This document shows, in pieces, positions 34,896-42,816 of a stretch of 64,000 nucleotides of DNA. How positions within the stretch are numbered: the stretch's first letter is position 1; each line of letters begins with the position of its first letter. The notes below the pieces were generated by a model. It saw nothing but the letters and a program-made list of their open reading frames with translations. It had not been told where the DNA came from and made no database searches. The position numbers were made by a program, and so were the translations under genes. This DNA is from JAAZBA01 sp964461815 (GTDB lineage Bacteria > Bacillota > Clostridia > Oscillospirales > QAMX01), in the NCBI GenBank assembly GCA_964461815.1, contig CAYWVF010000008.1:45816-109815 (forward strand), read 5' to 3'.

Positions 34896-35286
34896 GCTTC
34901 ATTTTGCGTATGAGCTTTAGCAGCTCATCATCCGCAGGGCAAAACTCGTAGCTCGGTATTTCACACGGCGTTATCCATTTTATGTCGTTATGCTCGAGCA
35001 GCTTCGGTACACCGTCTGTGATATGAGCGTTAAACAGAGTGAGGTGAACGGTGATATCGGGATATTCATGCAGCACGTCCGTGAATATGCTGTCGGGCTT
35101 TACGGTGATGTCGAGCTCCTCACTGCATTCACGTATGAGCGCCGCCTCCATAGACTCGCCCGGCTCGACCTTGCCTCCGACAAACTCCCACAGCAGACCT
35201 CTCGCCTTGTGAGACGGACGCTGACATATCATAAACCTATCACCGCTCCAAATGAGCGCCGCTACGACCTCGGTTATCTTTCTCAT
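34873..35286 (-). CDS. MutT-type NUDIX hydrolase (8-oxo-dGTP diphosphatase-like)
   Basis: 137-residue NUDIX protein. The Nudix box runs GGKVEPGESMEAALIRECSEELDI (key elements GGKVEPGE, then REC-SEE-LD), about residues 36-59, with MICQRPSHKARGLLWEFVGG typical of MutT. It likely sanitises oxidised nucleotides. The ATG at 35286 is served by a distant SD with an intervening hairpin (next entry). It lies 59 bases after nagA and may be the distal gene of the same transcript. Confidence 0.88.
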   Translation of the reverse strand: MRKITEVVAALIWSGDRFMICQRPSHKARGLLWEFVGGKVEPGESMEAALIRECSEELDITVKPDSIFTDVLHEYPDITVHLTLFNAHITDGVPKLLEHNDIKWITPCEIPSYEFCPADDELLKLIRKMKLDIKSDI

Positions 35287-35320
35287 AATTACATTATGCT
35301 ATGAAAAGCATGCTTCCTTT
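35287..35320 (-). promoter_or_regulatory. SD-hairpin-start leader of the NUDIX gene
   Basis: In mRNA sense AAAGGA (35320-35315), three bases, a 5-bp stem ATGCT / AGCAT with a 6-base loop (35311-35296), nine bases, ATG. The upstream bases CAAATTCCGACG also match the ylxR leader (CAAATTCCGATG), and both leaders have identical 3-and-9-base spacers. Confidence 0.6.
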
Positions 35321-35345
35321 CGTCGGAATTTGAACGCTTGAGCTT

Positions 35346-36506
35346 TTAGAATGTTCTGCGTCCTCTCAGGAATACCGAGTCCACCTTAAGCTCGTGGTCG
35401 AATATTACTATATCCGCATCCTTACCTACGTCGAGACTGCCCTTGCGGTCGTCACAGCCAATAAGTCTTGCAGGGGTGAGGCTCATCATTTTGCTGACGT
35501 CTGCCATCGGAAGTCCTGCACCCTGAACCGCTGTTCGGAATACTCTGTCCATCGTTGCAATGCTTCCTGCGTAGAATGAGCGGTCGGGAAGCTTTGCTAC
35601 ACCGTTTTCGATTATGACACGGTTTTCGGGTCGTATGTCGCCGAGGTAGCTTTCGGTCACGTCTGTACCTGCGGCACGCATAGCATCCGTAATGAACATA
35701 GCCTTGTCTGTACCCTTGAGCTTATGTACGAGCCTTATGCATTCTCTTGCTACGTGACAGCCGTCGCCGATAAGCTCACAGCACATGCCGTCCAGCAGAT
35801 AGCAGGCCTCGATTATACCTGCGTACATGACCTGATTGATCTTACGTACGCTCGGAGTAGAGCAATACATATGTGTTATGTGGCGGTAGCCGTGGTCGTA
35901 TGCCTCGATCACCTGTGATGCTACTGCGTTGCTGTGCCCGATAGACATCATGATATTGTATTTGCTCATCTTTTCCGCAAGCTCATACATATACGGTACC
36001 TCTGGAGCGCCGCTGCAACGAACGATTATATCACCTGCCGTATCGAGAAGCTTATCCACAAGCTCAGGTGTCGGAGGATAGATACGATCCTCGCTCTGTG
36101 CACCCTTCATCTCGGGAGCAAGGAACGGCCCTTCAAGATGAATTCCTAGAAAATCTACCTTATCTGTAGCCTTGATACCGGAGCGATAATTGTCAAAGGC
36201 TGCAAAGAGCACGTCGGGTGGACATGCAACTGTTGTAGGCACGATAGACGTAGTGCCGTGGCTTGCATGAGTCTCGGCTACAGTGCGGTAGGCATCGGGA
36301 GTGCCGTCCATAAAATCCGCACCGCCGCCTCCGTGAACATGCTGATCTACGAAGCCGGGCAGGATGTAGCCGCCGTTTGCATCGACGACCTCATAGCTTT
36401 CATGCTCCTCGTTCGAGAAGCCCTCAACCTTGCCGTCACGCACGAGCATATATTTTGCATCCTCATGTCCGATTATCGTACCGTTTTTAAATATTTTATT
36501 ACTCAT
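35346..36506 (-). CDS. NagA-like N-acetylglucosamine-6-phosphate deacetylase, divergent
   Basis: 386-residue amidohydrolase-superfamily member. NagA landmarks: HVHGGGG metal motif, HLEGPFLAPEMKGAQ (Glu ligand), SIGHSNA and ITHMY His ligands, catalytic Asp in FITDAM. The loop after THMY is CSTPSVRKINQVMYAGI. Typical NagA proteins carry an NAMxPLHHRxPG-type sequence there, which helps bind the sugar phosphate. The substrate may therefore differ from GlcNAc-6-P. Last gene of the ten-gene operon, three bases after the nagB-like gene. Confidence 0.85.
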   Translation of the reverse strand: MSNKIFKNGTIIGHEDAKYMLVRDGKVEGFSNEEHESYEVVDANGGYILPGFVDQHVHGGGGADFMDGTPDAYRTVAETHASHGTTSIVPTTVACPPDVLFAAFDNYRSGIKATDKVDFLGIHLEGPFLAPEMKGAQSEDRIYPPTPELVDKLLDTAGDIIVRCSGAPEVPYMYELAEKMSKYNIMMSIGHSNAVASQVIEAYDHGYRHITHMYCSTPSVRKINQVMYAGIIEACYLLDGMCCELIGDGCHVARECIRLVHKLKGTDKAMFITDAMRAAGTDVTESYLGDIRPENRVIIENGVAKLPDRSFYAGSIATMDRVFRTAVQGAGLPMADVSKMMSLTPARLIGCDDRKGSLDVGKDADIVIFDHELKVDSVFLRGRRTF

Positions 36507-36509
36507 AGC

Positions 36510-37358
36510 TTACTTATTATATACACGGATCTCCGAAGCGGGACTCTCAAGTGCAGCATCGGATGCATAGAGAACTGCATCGGGATGGAGATTGAAGAGT
36601 GAGCAGGGAACGGCTGCCGTGATCGGCCCATGGAGTATCTTACGCAGAGCGCCTGCATTCCAGTCACGAGGCATACACATACGTACCTTTTTTGCCATGA
36701 ACATTTCTTTCATTCCGACAGTGATGCAGTAATTCGGGATAGCATCGAGATCGCCGTGGCAGTTCATGAATGCATTGATCGTCTTTGTCTCACGTGAGAT
36801 GTGGAGCGTGCGTGTGGGACGGGCAAGAAATTCCTCATTTGTGACTACTTCACCAGGCTCCGGCGGCTCATTGAATGCGTAGTGGCCGTTGATGCCGACT
36901 CCGCCGAATACCATGTCAAGCTTACCGTACTTTTCAATAAGCTCCATTACGAGGTGCTCCTCTCCCGGCTTTGGGAAATGACGGTTTTCGGGGAGCACAT
37001 TCAGCTCGTCATCGATGAGGCTGTAGAAAATGCGGTTGATACCGCCGCGGAATGACAGCGGATCGTTGATATCGATGTATGTGAGGTCATCGTTCAGGTA
37101 CTCATCCATGTTTATAAAGCAGCAGCGCTTGAGGCTGACACGGTATTTGTTTATCAGATACACAAGTCGTGCAAACGGGCCGAGAGGGCCGAACGGAATG
37201 ACCATGAGAGTATCTTCACCCTTACGGTTGTTTTCCTCAATCGTTTCAAGGACCTCGATTGCGACCTTCCAGTACATATCGTGCTCTGCTTCACAGCGCT
37301 CGAGACGTATGTTACTGCCTACACCAAGCTGATCCTTTGGAATAAGATTGATATTCAT
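36510..37358 (-). CDS. NagB-like glucosamine-6-phosphate deaminase homologue with altered active site
   Basis: 282-residue member of the NagB/6-phosphogluconolactonase family. It has FINMDEYL (general-base Asp), GGVGINGHYAFNEP and LFNLHPDAV. E. coli NagB has GGVGNDGHIAFNEP; here the Asp preceding Gly-His (Asp141) is Asn, while His143 and Glu148 are kept. That Asp orients the catalytic His, so activity or substrate is probably changed. ATG 37358 follows AGGAGG; an upstream extension of 43 codons has no family similarity. Operon member. Confidence 0.85.
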   Translation of the reverse strand: MNINLIPKDQLGVGSNIRLERCEAEHDMYWKVAIEVLETIEENNRKGEDTLMVIPFGPLGPFARLVYLINKYRVSLKRCCFINMDEYLNDDLTYIDINDPLSFRGGINRIFYSLIDDELNVLPENRHFPKPGEEHLVMELIEKYGKLDMVFGGVGINGHYAFNEPPEPGEVVTNEEFLARPTRTLHISRETKTINAFMNCHGDLDAIPNYCITVGMKEMFMAKKVRMCMPRDWNAGALRKILHGPITAAVPCSLFNLHPDAVLYASDAALESPASEIRVYNK

Positions 37359-37374
37359 TGTTTTTTCCTCCTGT

Positions 37375-38742
37375 TTATAGATTATATATTCCGAAATCCG
37401 AGTATTCGAAGATCGGTGCATTTTTATCGGGATTAATTGCAATGACTGTGCCGGATGACTGCATTCCTGCGACATGCTGTACAGCACCCGAAACGCCGAT
37501 GGCGATATAGACTGGAGGGCTGACCGTTTTTCCCGTCAGTCCCACCTGATATTCGTATGGCAGAATACCGTTATCTACAAGCTTCCTCGTTGCACCGAGC
37601 TTTGCACCTATACGCTCGGCAAATGCTTTGACCTTGTCTATATCATCCTTTACACCGTAGCCAGCCGTAACGATAATGTCGGGCGAATCAGGCTCACATG
37701 TGCGTACAGTTGCCATAGCAGGTGAGGTCAGACTCTTGATCCTTGCTATAACATTGCCCGAAAGCGCCGGACGTATCATAAATAGAGTACTTCCGTCTGT
37801 CTCAAGCGACGTGCAGTCGGCACATAGCCCGAGTCCGAGCCTTGCGGCGGTAAGTGACGCCAGCCTCTTTGATACGAGGTCACTTCCCCACAGCACAGCT
37901 GAGAAGCTGCCTGAGCGAATGCGTGAGATGATCTCATTGATATCTGTCAGAGGTATCTGTGTTATGTCATCGGAGATCGTTTCCGCAGCTTCACGTGGTG
38001 CTTCGCCTACGATACAAACCTTTTTCAGCTTTTTATCGCATATTTTTTCACTCTTTGAACGTTCTCTCTGCTTTCTCAGTCCATATATTATCGCCGAGTC
38101 GAGTTCAGACAGCTCGATAAATTTACATTTACGCTTACCTGTCTGATTTTCGTAGGAGCTGAGAACTCTTGTCGGAGAGCCTGCAAGTCCGCAGCGTGTG
38201 ATGTCCGCATTGAGCGAGGCTGCGGACCAGATGTCAACGTTTGTCGGCTTTGAGCGCAGACGCGGCAGCCTGAGCGTATTTATACGCTCAACAGTTGCCA
38301 AAACGGGAAATTCCGCACTGACACTAGCCTCGGAGCGTGTTTTACATACGATACCCGAGTCTGTGCATTCCATTTTCATCACGTTTGTGATAAGAGAGTA
38401 GCCGATCAGCTCGGACAGCATCACGCCTGTTTGTGCTGTGTCACCCTCAAGTGTCTGACGTCCGCACAGTACGAGCTCGGGCTTTAGCTTTTTTATGGCG
38501 AGTGAAAGTATGTATGCTGTTGCAAGCGTGTCTGAGCCGGCAAATGCGCTGTCCGTCAGAAGGATCGCATTTTTTGCACCTAAACGTGTCAGGTTCATCA
38601 GAAATCCCTCGGTTGACGGAGCTCCCATGCTGAGAAGTGTTATCTCCGCACCGGGAATACGCAGTGCCTCCTCGTATGCACATGCGTCAAAGGGCGAAGC
38701 TTCACCGTTTCTGCCCTGACGGATGCAAACTACGATCCTCAT
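37375..38742 (-). CDS. Electron transfer flavoprotein, EtfB-EtfA fusion
   Basis: 455 residues combining both ETF subunits in one chain. Residues about 1-200 match EtfB: MRIVVCIRQ, AYEEALRI, LCGRQTLEGDTAQTG (nucleotide site) and LPRLRSKP. Residues about 240-455 match EtfA: a shortened domain I, then the FAD-binding domain with GATRKLVDNGILPY, QVGLTGKTVSPPVYIAIG, SGAVQHVAGM and INPDKNAPIFEYSDFGI. Separate subunits would total about 590-700 residues, so this is compact. The FGGY stop shares its start (one-base overlap). It probably accepts electrons from the FAD-linked oxidase encoded upstream. Confidence 0.88.
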   Translation of the reverse strand: MRIVVCIRQGRNGEASPFDACAYEEALRIPGAEITLLSMGAPSTEGFLMNLTRLGAKNAILLTDSAFAGSDTLATAYILSLAIKKLKPELVLCGRQTLEGDTAQTGVMLSELIGYSLITNVMKMECTDSGIVCKTRSEASVSAEFPVLATVERINTLRLPRLRSKPTNVDIWSAASLNADITRCGLAGSPTRVLSSYENQTGKRKCKFIELSELDSAIIYGLRKQRERSKSEKICDKKLKKVCIVGEAPREAAETISDDITQIPLTDINEIISRIRSGSFSAVLWGSDLVSKRLASLTAARLGLGLCADCTSLETDGSTLFMIRPALSGNVIARIKSLTSPAMATVRTCEPDSPDIIVTAGYGVKDDIDKVKAFAERIGAKLGATRKLVDNGILPYEYQVGLTGKTVSPPVYIAIGVSGAVQHVAGMQSSGTVIAINPDKNAPIFEYSDFGIYNL

Positions 38743-40214
38743 TATGCACGCTCCTTGTATATCGGCTCAAGTGCATCGTGGATGCTCTTGTAGGTTTTAT
38801 AAAGCCTGTGATATTTTTCCGTGTTTTCAAGGCAAGGGGTGACGATATCATCAGCCTTTACGCATTTTTTCACAGCATCGACTGCATCTGTGAATACTCC
38901 GCAGGACATGCCGGCAAGCATAGCCGAACCGAGTGATGAGTCACTGCTTTTAGTTGTTTTAAGCGTGATACCGAGACAATCGGAGGTGATCTGCCTCCAT
39001 AGCTTACCCTTTGCGCCGCCGCCTATGAGAGTGGCACATGTATTGTAGGGGATGTTCAGCGAGTCAAGGTATAGCTTGCAGTCGAGAAGTGACAGAGCTA
39101 CACCCTCAAGCACGGCTCTCGTGAAGTGAGCCCTTGTATGTGTAGCACGTACACCTGTGAAGCTTCCGCAGAGCAGCGGATCGGCATAGGGTGTCAGCTC
39201 ACCGTTGATGTGAGGGAGAAAGACGAGTCCGTCACAGCCGATATCGATGCTCGAAGCTGCATCGTCGAGGTCACGGTAATTACCGCCGAAGGTGTCACGA
39301 TACCAGCGGTAGGATGCAGCGGCAGCCTTCGTCGCAGTACCGGGATACCAAAGACCGGGAACGATATGCGAATAATTGACCAGATGACGGTCGGGATACG
39401 GCTTATCCGTTATGACGCATATCCTGCCTGCTGTGGCAAGCTTGACTGTGATATCGCTTTTCTCGACAGCACCCGATGCGAATACCTCCATCACGGTATC
39501 TGTCGTACCGCAGATAACAGGCGTACCATCGGCAAGACCTGTGATCTCGGCGGCAGCCTTCGTCACATGGCCTATGACCTCGTCGGGACGTACTATCGGA
39601 GGGAGAGCGGATGTTGGAATACCCGACAGAGCGCAAAGCTCCTCGTCCCATTTCATTGTACGGCAGTCGAACAGCATACTGCCCTGTGCCTCGATGTGAT
39701 CGGTGCAGTATACGCCTGTGAGAACGTATCGAATGTAGTCCTTTTCGAAAAATATATGACGTATTTGCGAGAAAAGCTCAGGCTCGTTGTCCTTCAGCCA
39801 CAGAAGCTGAGGCAGTGTCCAGATCGTGTCCGGTTTATGAAAGGTCTTTTCGAATATTTCATCACCGCAGGAATCCAGAAGCTTGATAGACTGTGCTCTG
39901 CTGCGGCTGTCTGTCCAGTGTATGGCATTTCGGAGCGGCTTGAAGTCTGCGTCGCATACAAGTGATGTGTGAGTTGCGGAGTCGATAGCTACGGAGAGTA
40001 TCTGAGTCGGCTCGATACCGCTTTTTTCAAGAAGCTCGGAGGTGTTTTTGCACAGTGCATCTATCCAATCGGATGGGCATTGCTCACATGCACCGTTTTC
40101 GGGGTACAAAGTAGGATATTCGGCAGTGCTTTCGGCAGCTATATTGCCGTTTGTATCGATGAGCGTGGCTTTTGATGCTCCACCGCCGAAATCTATTCCG
40201 AGTAAATAATTCAT
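38742..40214 (-). CDS. FGGY family carbohydrate kinase (XylB-like)
   Basis: 490-residue sugar kinase. N-terminal ATP motif LLGIDFGGGASKATLID, DSATHTSLV, a central GTTDTVMEVFASGA region and C-terminal FLPHINGELTPYADP, EGVALSLLDC and IGGGAKGKLWRQITSD. FGGY kinases phosphorylate ketoses, polyols or similar; the substrate here is unknown. It is one of two sugar kinases in the operon (the other is PfkB type), implying two phosphorylated intermediates or two entry routes. Confidence 0.9.
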   Translation of the reverse strand: MNYLLGIDFGGGASKATLIDTNGNIAAESTAEYPTLYPENGACEQCPSDWIDALCKNTSELLEKSGIEPTQILSVAIDSATHTSLVCDADFKPLRNAIHWTDSRSRAQSIKLLDSCGDEIFEKTFHKPDTIWTLPQLLWLKDNEPELFSQIRHIFFEKDYIRYVLTGVYCTDHIEAQGSMLFDCRTMKWDEELCALSGIPTSALPPIVRPDEVIGHVTKAAAEITGLADGTPVICGTTDTVMEVFASGAVEKSDITVKLATAGRICVITDKPYPDRHLVNYSHIVPGLWYPGTATKAAAASYRWYRDTFGGNYRDLDDAASSIDIGCDGLVFLPHINGELTPYADPLLCGSFTGVRATHTRAHFTRAVLEGVALSLLDCKLYLDSLNIPYNTCATLIGGGAKGKLWRQITSDCLGITLKTTKSSDSSLGSAMLAGMSCGVFTDAVDAVKKCVKADDIVTPCLENTEKYHRLYKTYKSIHDALEPIYKERA

Positions 40215-40244
40215 GGCTTACTCCTTACTGCCTGTTATAAAGCT

Positions 40245-41036
40245 TTATTTAGACTGCCATTCCTGCTCGGGGTCTAATGTGAAATAGAAGCCGCGATTGT
40301 CACAGCACATCATCCAGAGAAGGTAGCCTGTGTAGCCGGGAGCTACGCAGCAGGGATGATAGCCCTTGGGTATCTCTACGATATCGCCGTTTCTTACAGC
40401 GTAGCTTTCGTCAAGCTCACGATCTGCGGTATAGACCTGCTGGATGCCGTAGCCTGTGGACTTGTCGTACTCGTAGTAGTAGATCTCCTCTGCAAAGCCC
40501 TCTGTAGGCATATTGTTTACGTCATGCTTATGACCGGGGAAGGATGACCACTGACCGCCCTTGATGAAGTTTTCACCGACGTATATCTTGTTAGCCTGCA
40601 TACGCTCGTCGATGATGAAGTGTGCTTCACGCTCGAAGCCGGGCTTACCGAGGTTCTTTACTATAACATCGTCCGGCGTGATGAGAACGGGCTCGAAATC
40701 GAGCTCTGCCTTACATTTTGCAATGACGATCTTGAGGTCTGTTGTAGCCTTTACAGTGAATTTCTTGTTCTTCGGAAGATATACAGCGTATGCCTTACCG
40801 TCAAATACATTCTTGCGCTTACCGATGCTCTTATAATCGAAGCCGTCGCCGAAGATATCACATGTACCGCCGAGGATAGTCAGTGCATATTCCTTGCAGC
40901 ATGTAAAGCCCTCGTAGACCTCACCTGCGGAAAGCTTGAGCGCATCGACCTCAAGACCCTGACAAGCACTGTTTTCTGTTGCGAAAAGCTCCGTATAACC
41001 GTTTTCGTTGTAGTTCCAATGTCTTTTAAAGTTCAT
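40245..41036 (-). CDS. 5-deoxy-glucuronate isomerase family protein (IolB-like)
   Basis: 263-residue bicupin closely resembling IolB of myo-inositol catabolism: GQWSSFPGHKHDVNNMP holds two metal His, EEIYYYEYD the Glu, and VEIPKGYHPCCVAPGYTGY the last His. IolB converts 5-deoxy-glucuronate to 2-deoxy-5-keto-gluconate. It directly follows a PfkB kinase and class II aldolase, mirroring IolB-IolC-IolJ. ATG 41036 is preferred (GAGG seven bases upstream) over ATG 41042. It overlaps the kinase gene by 11 bases. Confidence 0.9.
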   Translation of the reverse strand: MNFKRHWNYNENGYTELFATENSACQGLEVDALKLSAGEVYEGFTCCKEYALTILGGTCDIFGDGFDYKSIGKRKNVFDGKAYAVYLPKNKKFTVKATTDLKIVIAKCKAELDFEPVLITPDDVIVKNLGKPGFEREAHFIIDERMQANKIYVGENFIKGGQWSSFPGHKHDVNNMPTEGFAEEIYYYEYDKSTGYGIQQVYTADRELDESYAVRNGDIVEIPKGYHPCCVAPGYTGYLLWMMCCDNRGFYFTLDPEQEWQSK

Positions 41037-41934
41037 AATCATACCTCACTAAAAATTCTTTTACTGTTTCAAGATCGGGAACACTTTCTCTTGCACCGAC
41101 TCCGGTACATTTTATTGCAGATACTGCGCTTGCGAAGTGACAGCATTTCCTGTAGCTGTAGCCGAGCGTGATACCGGATGCAAATGCACCATGGAACACA
41201 TCGCCTGCACCGTTGGAATCGACTGCCTTGACCGGGTAACAGGGATAATGATAAAATTCAGCTCCGTCATATAATATACCGCCGTCCATACCGCAGGTGA
41301 TGACTACCACCTCGGGGGAATAGAGCGAATACAGCCTCTGCGCTGCGGTCTCCACATCGGAGCAGCCTGTGTGACCGAGTGCAAATTCCTTTGACGGGAT
41401 AAGGATATCTGTATAGGGAAGCAGTCTCTCGACTCCGTCGTACAGACCTCCGGCATCGTAGAGCACCTTGGTGCTGCATTCGCGGCAGAGCCTTACAGCC
41501 TCCTCCGCAGCACCCATCTCATTGCCGTCTATCATGAGTATTTCGCAGGAGCGTATCTCTTCCCTTTGAGCTTCGTCCAGCTTCAGCGCAGGAAGGTCGC
41601 CTTTGTCAAATACACATGTACGTGTAGCCGTTTCGTTGCTCAGCCAGATCACCGATGTGAATGAGCGGTGTCCGTCTATGATATGTATGTTTTCAGTGGA
41701 TACACCGTATTTTTTGAAATCGTCGAGCAGGAATTTGCCGCCGTTGTCGTTTGACAGCACTCCGATATAGCTGACGTCCGCACCGAGCTTAGCTGCGGCT
41801 ACAAGACCTGTAGCCGCAGGGCCGCCGCCTGCGATCTTAGTACCTATGGCACGAAGCTTTGTGTCCTCGGTAGGGTAGTGCGGAACTGTCACGAGCGTAT
41901 CCATTACGCATGCGCCTATGCCGGTTATCTTCAT
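41026..41934 (-). CDS. PfkB family carbohydrate kinase
   Basis: 302-residue ribokinase-fold kinase with GIGACVMDTLVTVPHYP at the N-terminus, an AGGGPAATGLVAAAKLGADV di-Gly motif and the C-terminal anion hole DSNGAGDVFHGAFASG with catalytic Asp. By position between the IolJ-like aldolase and IolB it could serve as a 5-dehydro-2-deoxygluconokinase (IolC role), but sequence alone does not fix the substrate. Confidence 0.9.
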   Translation of the reverse strand: MKITGIGACVMDTLVTVPHYPTEDTKLRAIGTKIAGGGPAATGLVAAAKLGADVSYIGVLSNDNGGKFLLDDFKKYGVSTENIHIIDGHRSFTSVIWLSNETATRTCVFDKGDLPALKLDEAQREEIRSCEILMIDGNEMGAAEEAVRLCRECSTKVLYDAGGLYDGVERLLPYTDILIPSKEFALGHTGCSDVETAAQRLYSLYSPEVVVITCGMDGGILYDGAEFYHYPCYPVKAVDSNGAGDVFHGAFASGITLGYSYRKCCHFASAVSAIKCTGVGARESVPDLETVKEFLVRYDYEL

Positions 41935-41946
41935 ACTTATACCTTG

Positions 41947-42786
41947 CTATGCCTTTCCGTTTGAGCCTACGAGCATTATCTTGCTCAGTCCGAGCTCCTT
42001 TACCGTCTCGATAGGCTTCTTCATGAATACGTCTACCGCAAGATGTCTGTTCGGATCATCGAGCGTCGCCTTTGTACCGTCTGCAAATGCACAGCATACG
42101 TCTGTACCGATATTCATTTTGCGAACACCTGCATCGATAGCTGCCTTGACCTGATCGTCGGGTATGCCGGAGCCGCCGTGGAGCACGAGCGGAATACCGC
42201 CTGTAGATTTTCTGATAGCTCTTACTCTGTCGATGTCGAGCTTCGGCGGCTTTTTATAGTGACCGTGAGCGTTACCGATAAGCACTGCCAGAGCCGTAAC
42301 ACCCGTGCGCTCTACGAACTCGGCAGCCTGGGCGGGATCTGTGAAGTCGTCCATAGCATCGTCATTTACACTGCCTATATGTCCAAGCTCACCCTCGACC
42401 TCAACGCCTACCGCTCCGCATATGTCAACTATATGCTTTGTCAGTGCTACGTTTTCCTCGAAGGAGTGAACAGAGCCGTCGATCATGATACCTGTAGCGC
42501 CCCAGTAGAGTGCTTTCATGACCTCCTTTTCACTCGGCCCGTGATCAAGATGGAAGCATACAGGTACGCTTGCCTTTTTAGCCGCAGCGAGTATGACAGG
42601 TGAAAGGTAGTAGCCTACATCCTCGTTGAAAAGACGCGGATAGACCTGGAGGATCACCGGTGACTTTGCTTCCTCTGCTGCCGCAATGATGCCCATCGTC
42701 GTTTCTATGTTATATACGTTGAATGCCGGAACGCAGTAATTACCTGCCTCCGCAAGATCTATTATAGTTTTATATGATACAAGCAT
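41947..42786 (-). CDS. Class II fructose-bisphosphate aldolase family (GatY/KbaY/IolJ-like)
   Basis: 279-residue zinc aldolase: FHLDHGPS (Zn His and catalytic Asp), VEVEGELGHIGS, GNAHGHYKKPP and LHGGSGIPDDQ are all intact. Family members cleave ketose phosphates to DHAP and an aldehyde. In the context of adjacent PfkB and IolB homologues, an IolJ-type cleavage to DHAP plus malonate semialdehyde is one hypothesis; tagatose or fructose bisphosphate cleavage are alternatives. Confidence 0.92.
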   Translation of the reverse strand: MLVSYKTIIDLAEAGNYCVPAFNVYNIETTMGIIAAAEEAKSPVILQVYPRLFNEDVGYYLSPVILAAAKKASVPVCFHLDHGPSEKEVMKALYWGATGIMIDGSVHSFEENVALTKHIVDICGAVGVEVEGELGHIGSVNDDAMDDFTDPAQAAEFVERTGVTALAVLIGNAHGHYKKPPKLDIDRVRAIRKSTGGIPLVLHGGSGIPDDQVKAAIDAGVRKMNIGTDVCCAFADGTKATLDDPNRHLAVDVFMKKPIETVKELGLSKIMLVGSNGKA

Positions 42787-42816
42787 TGTTATTCTCCTGT
42801 TAGATCACATCGGATA

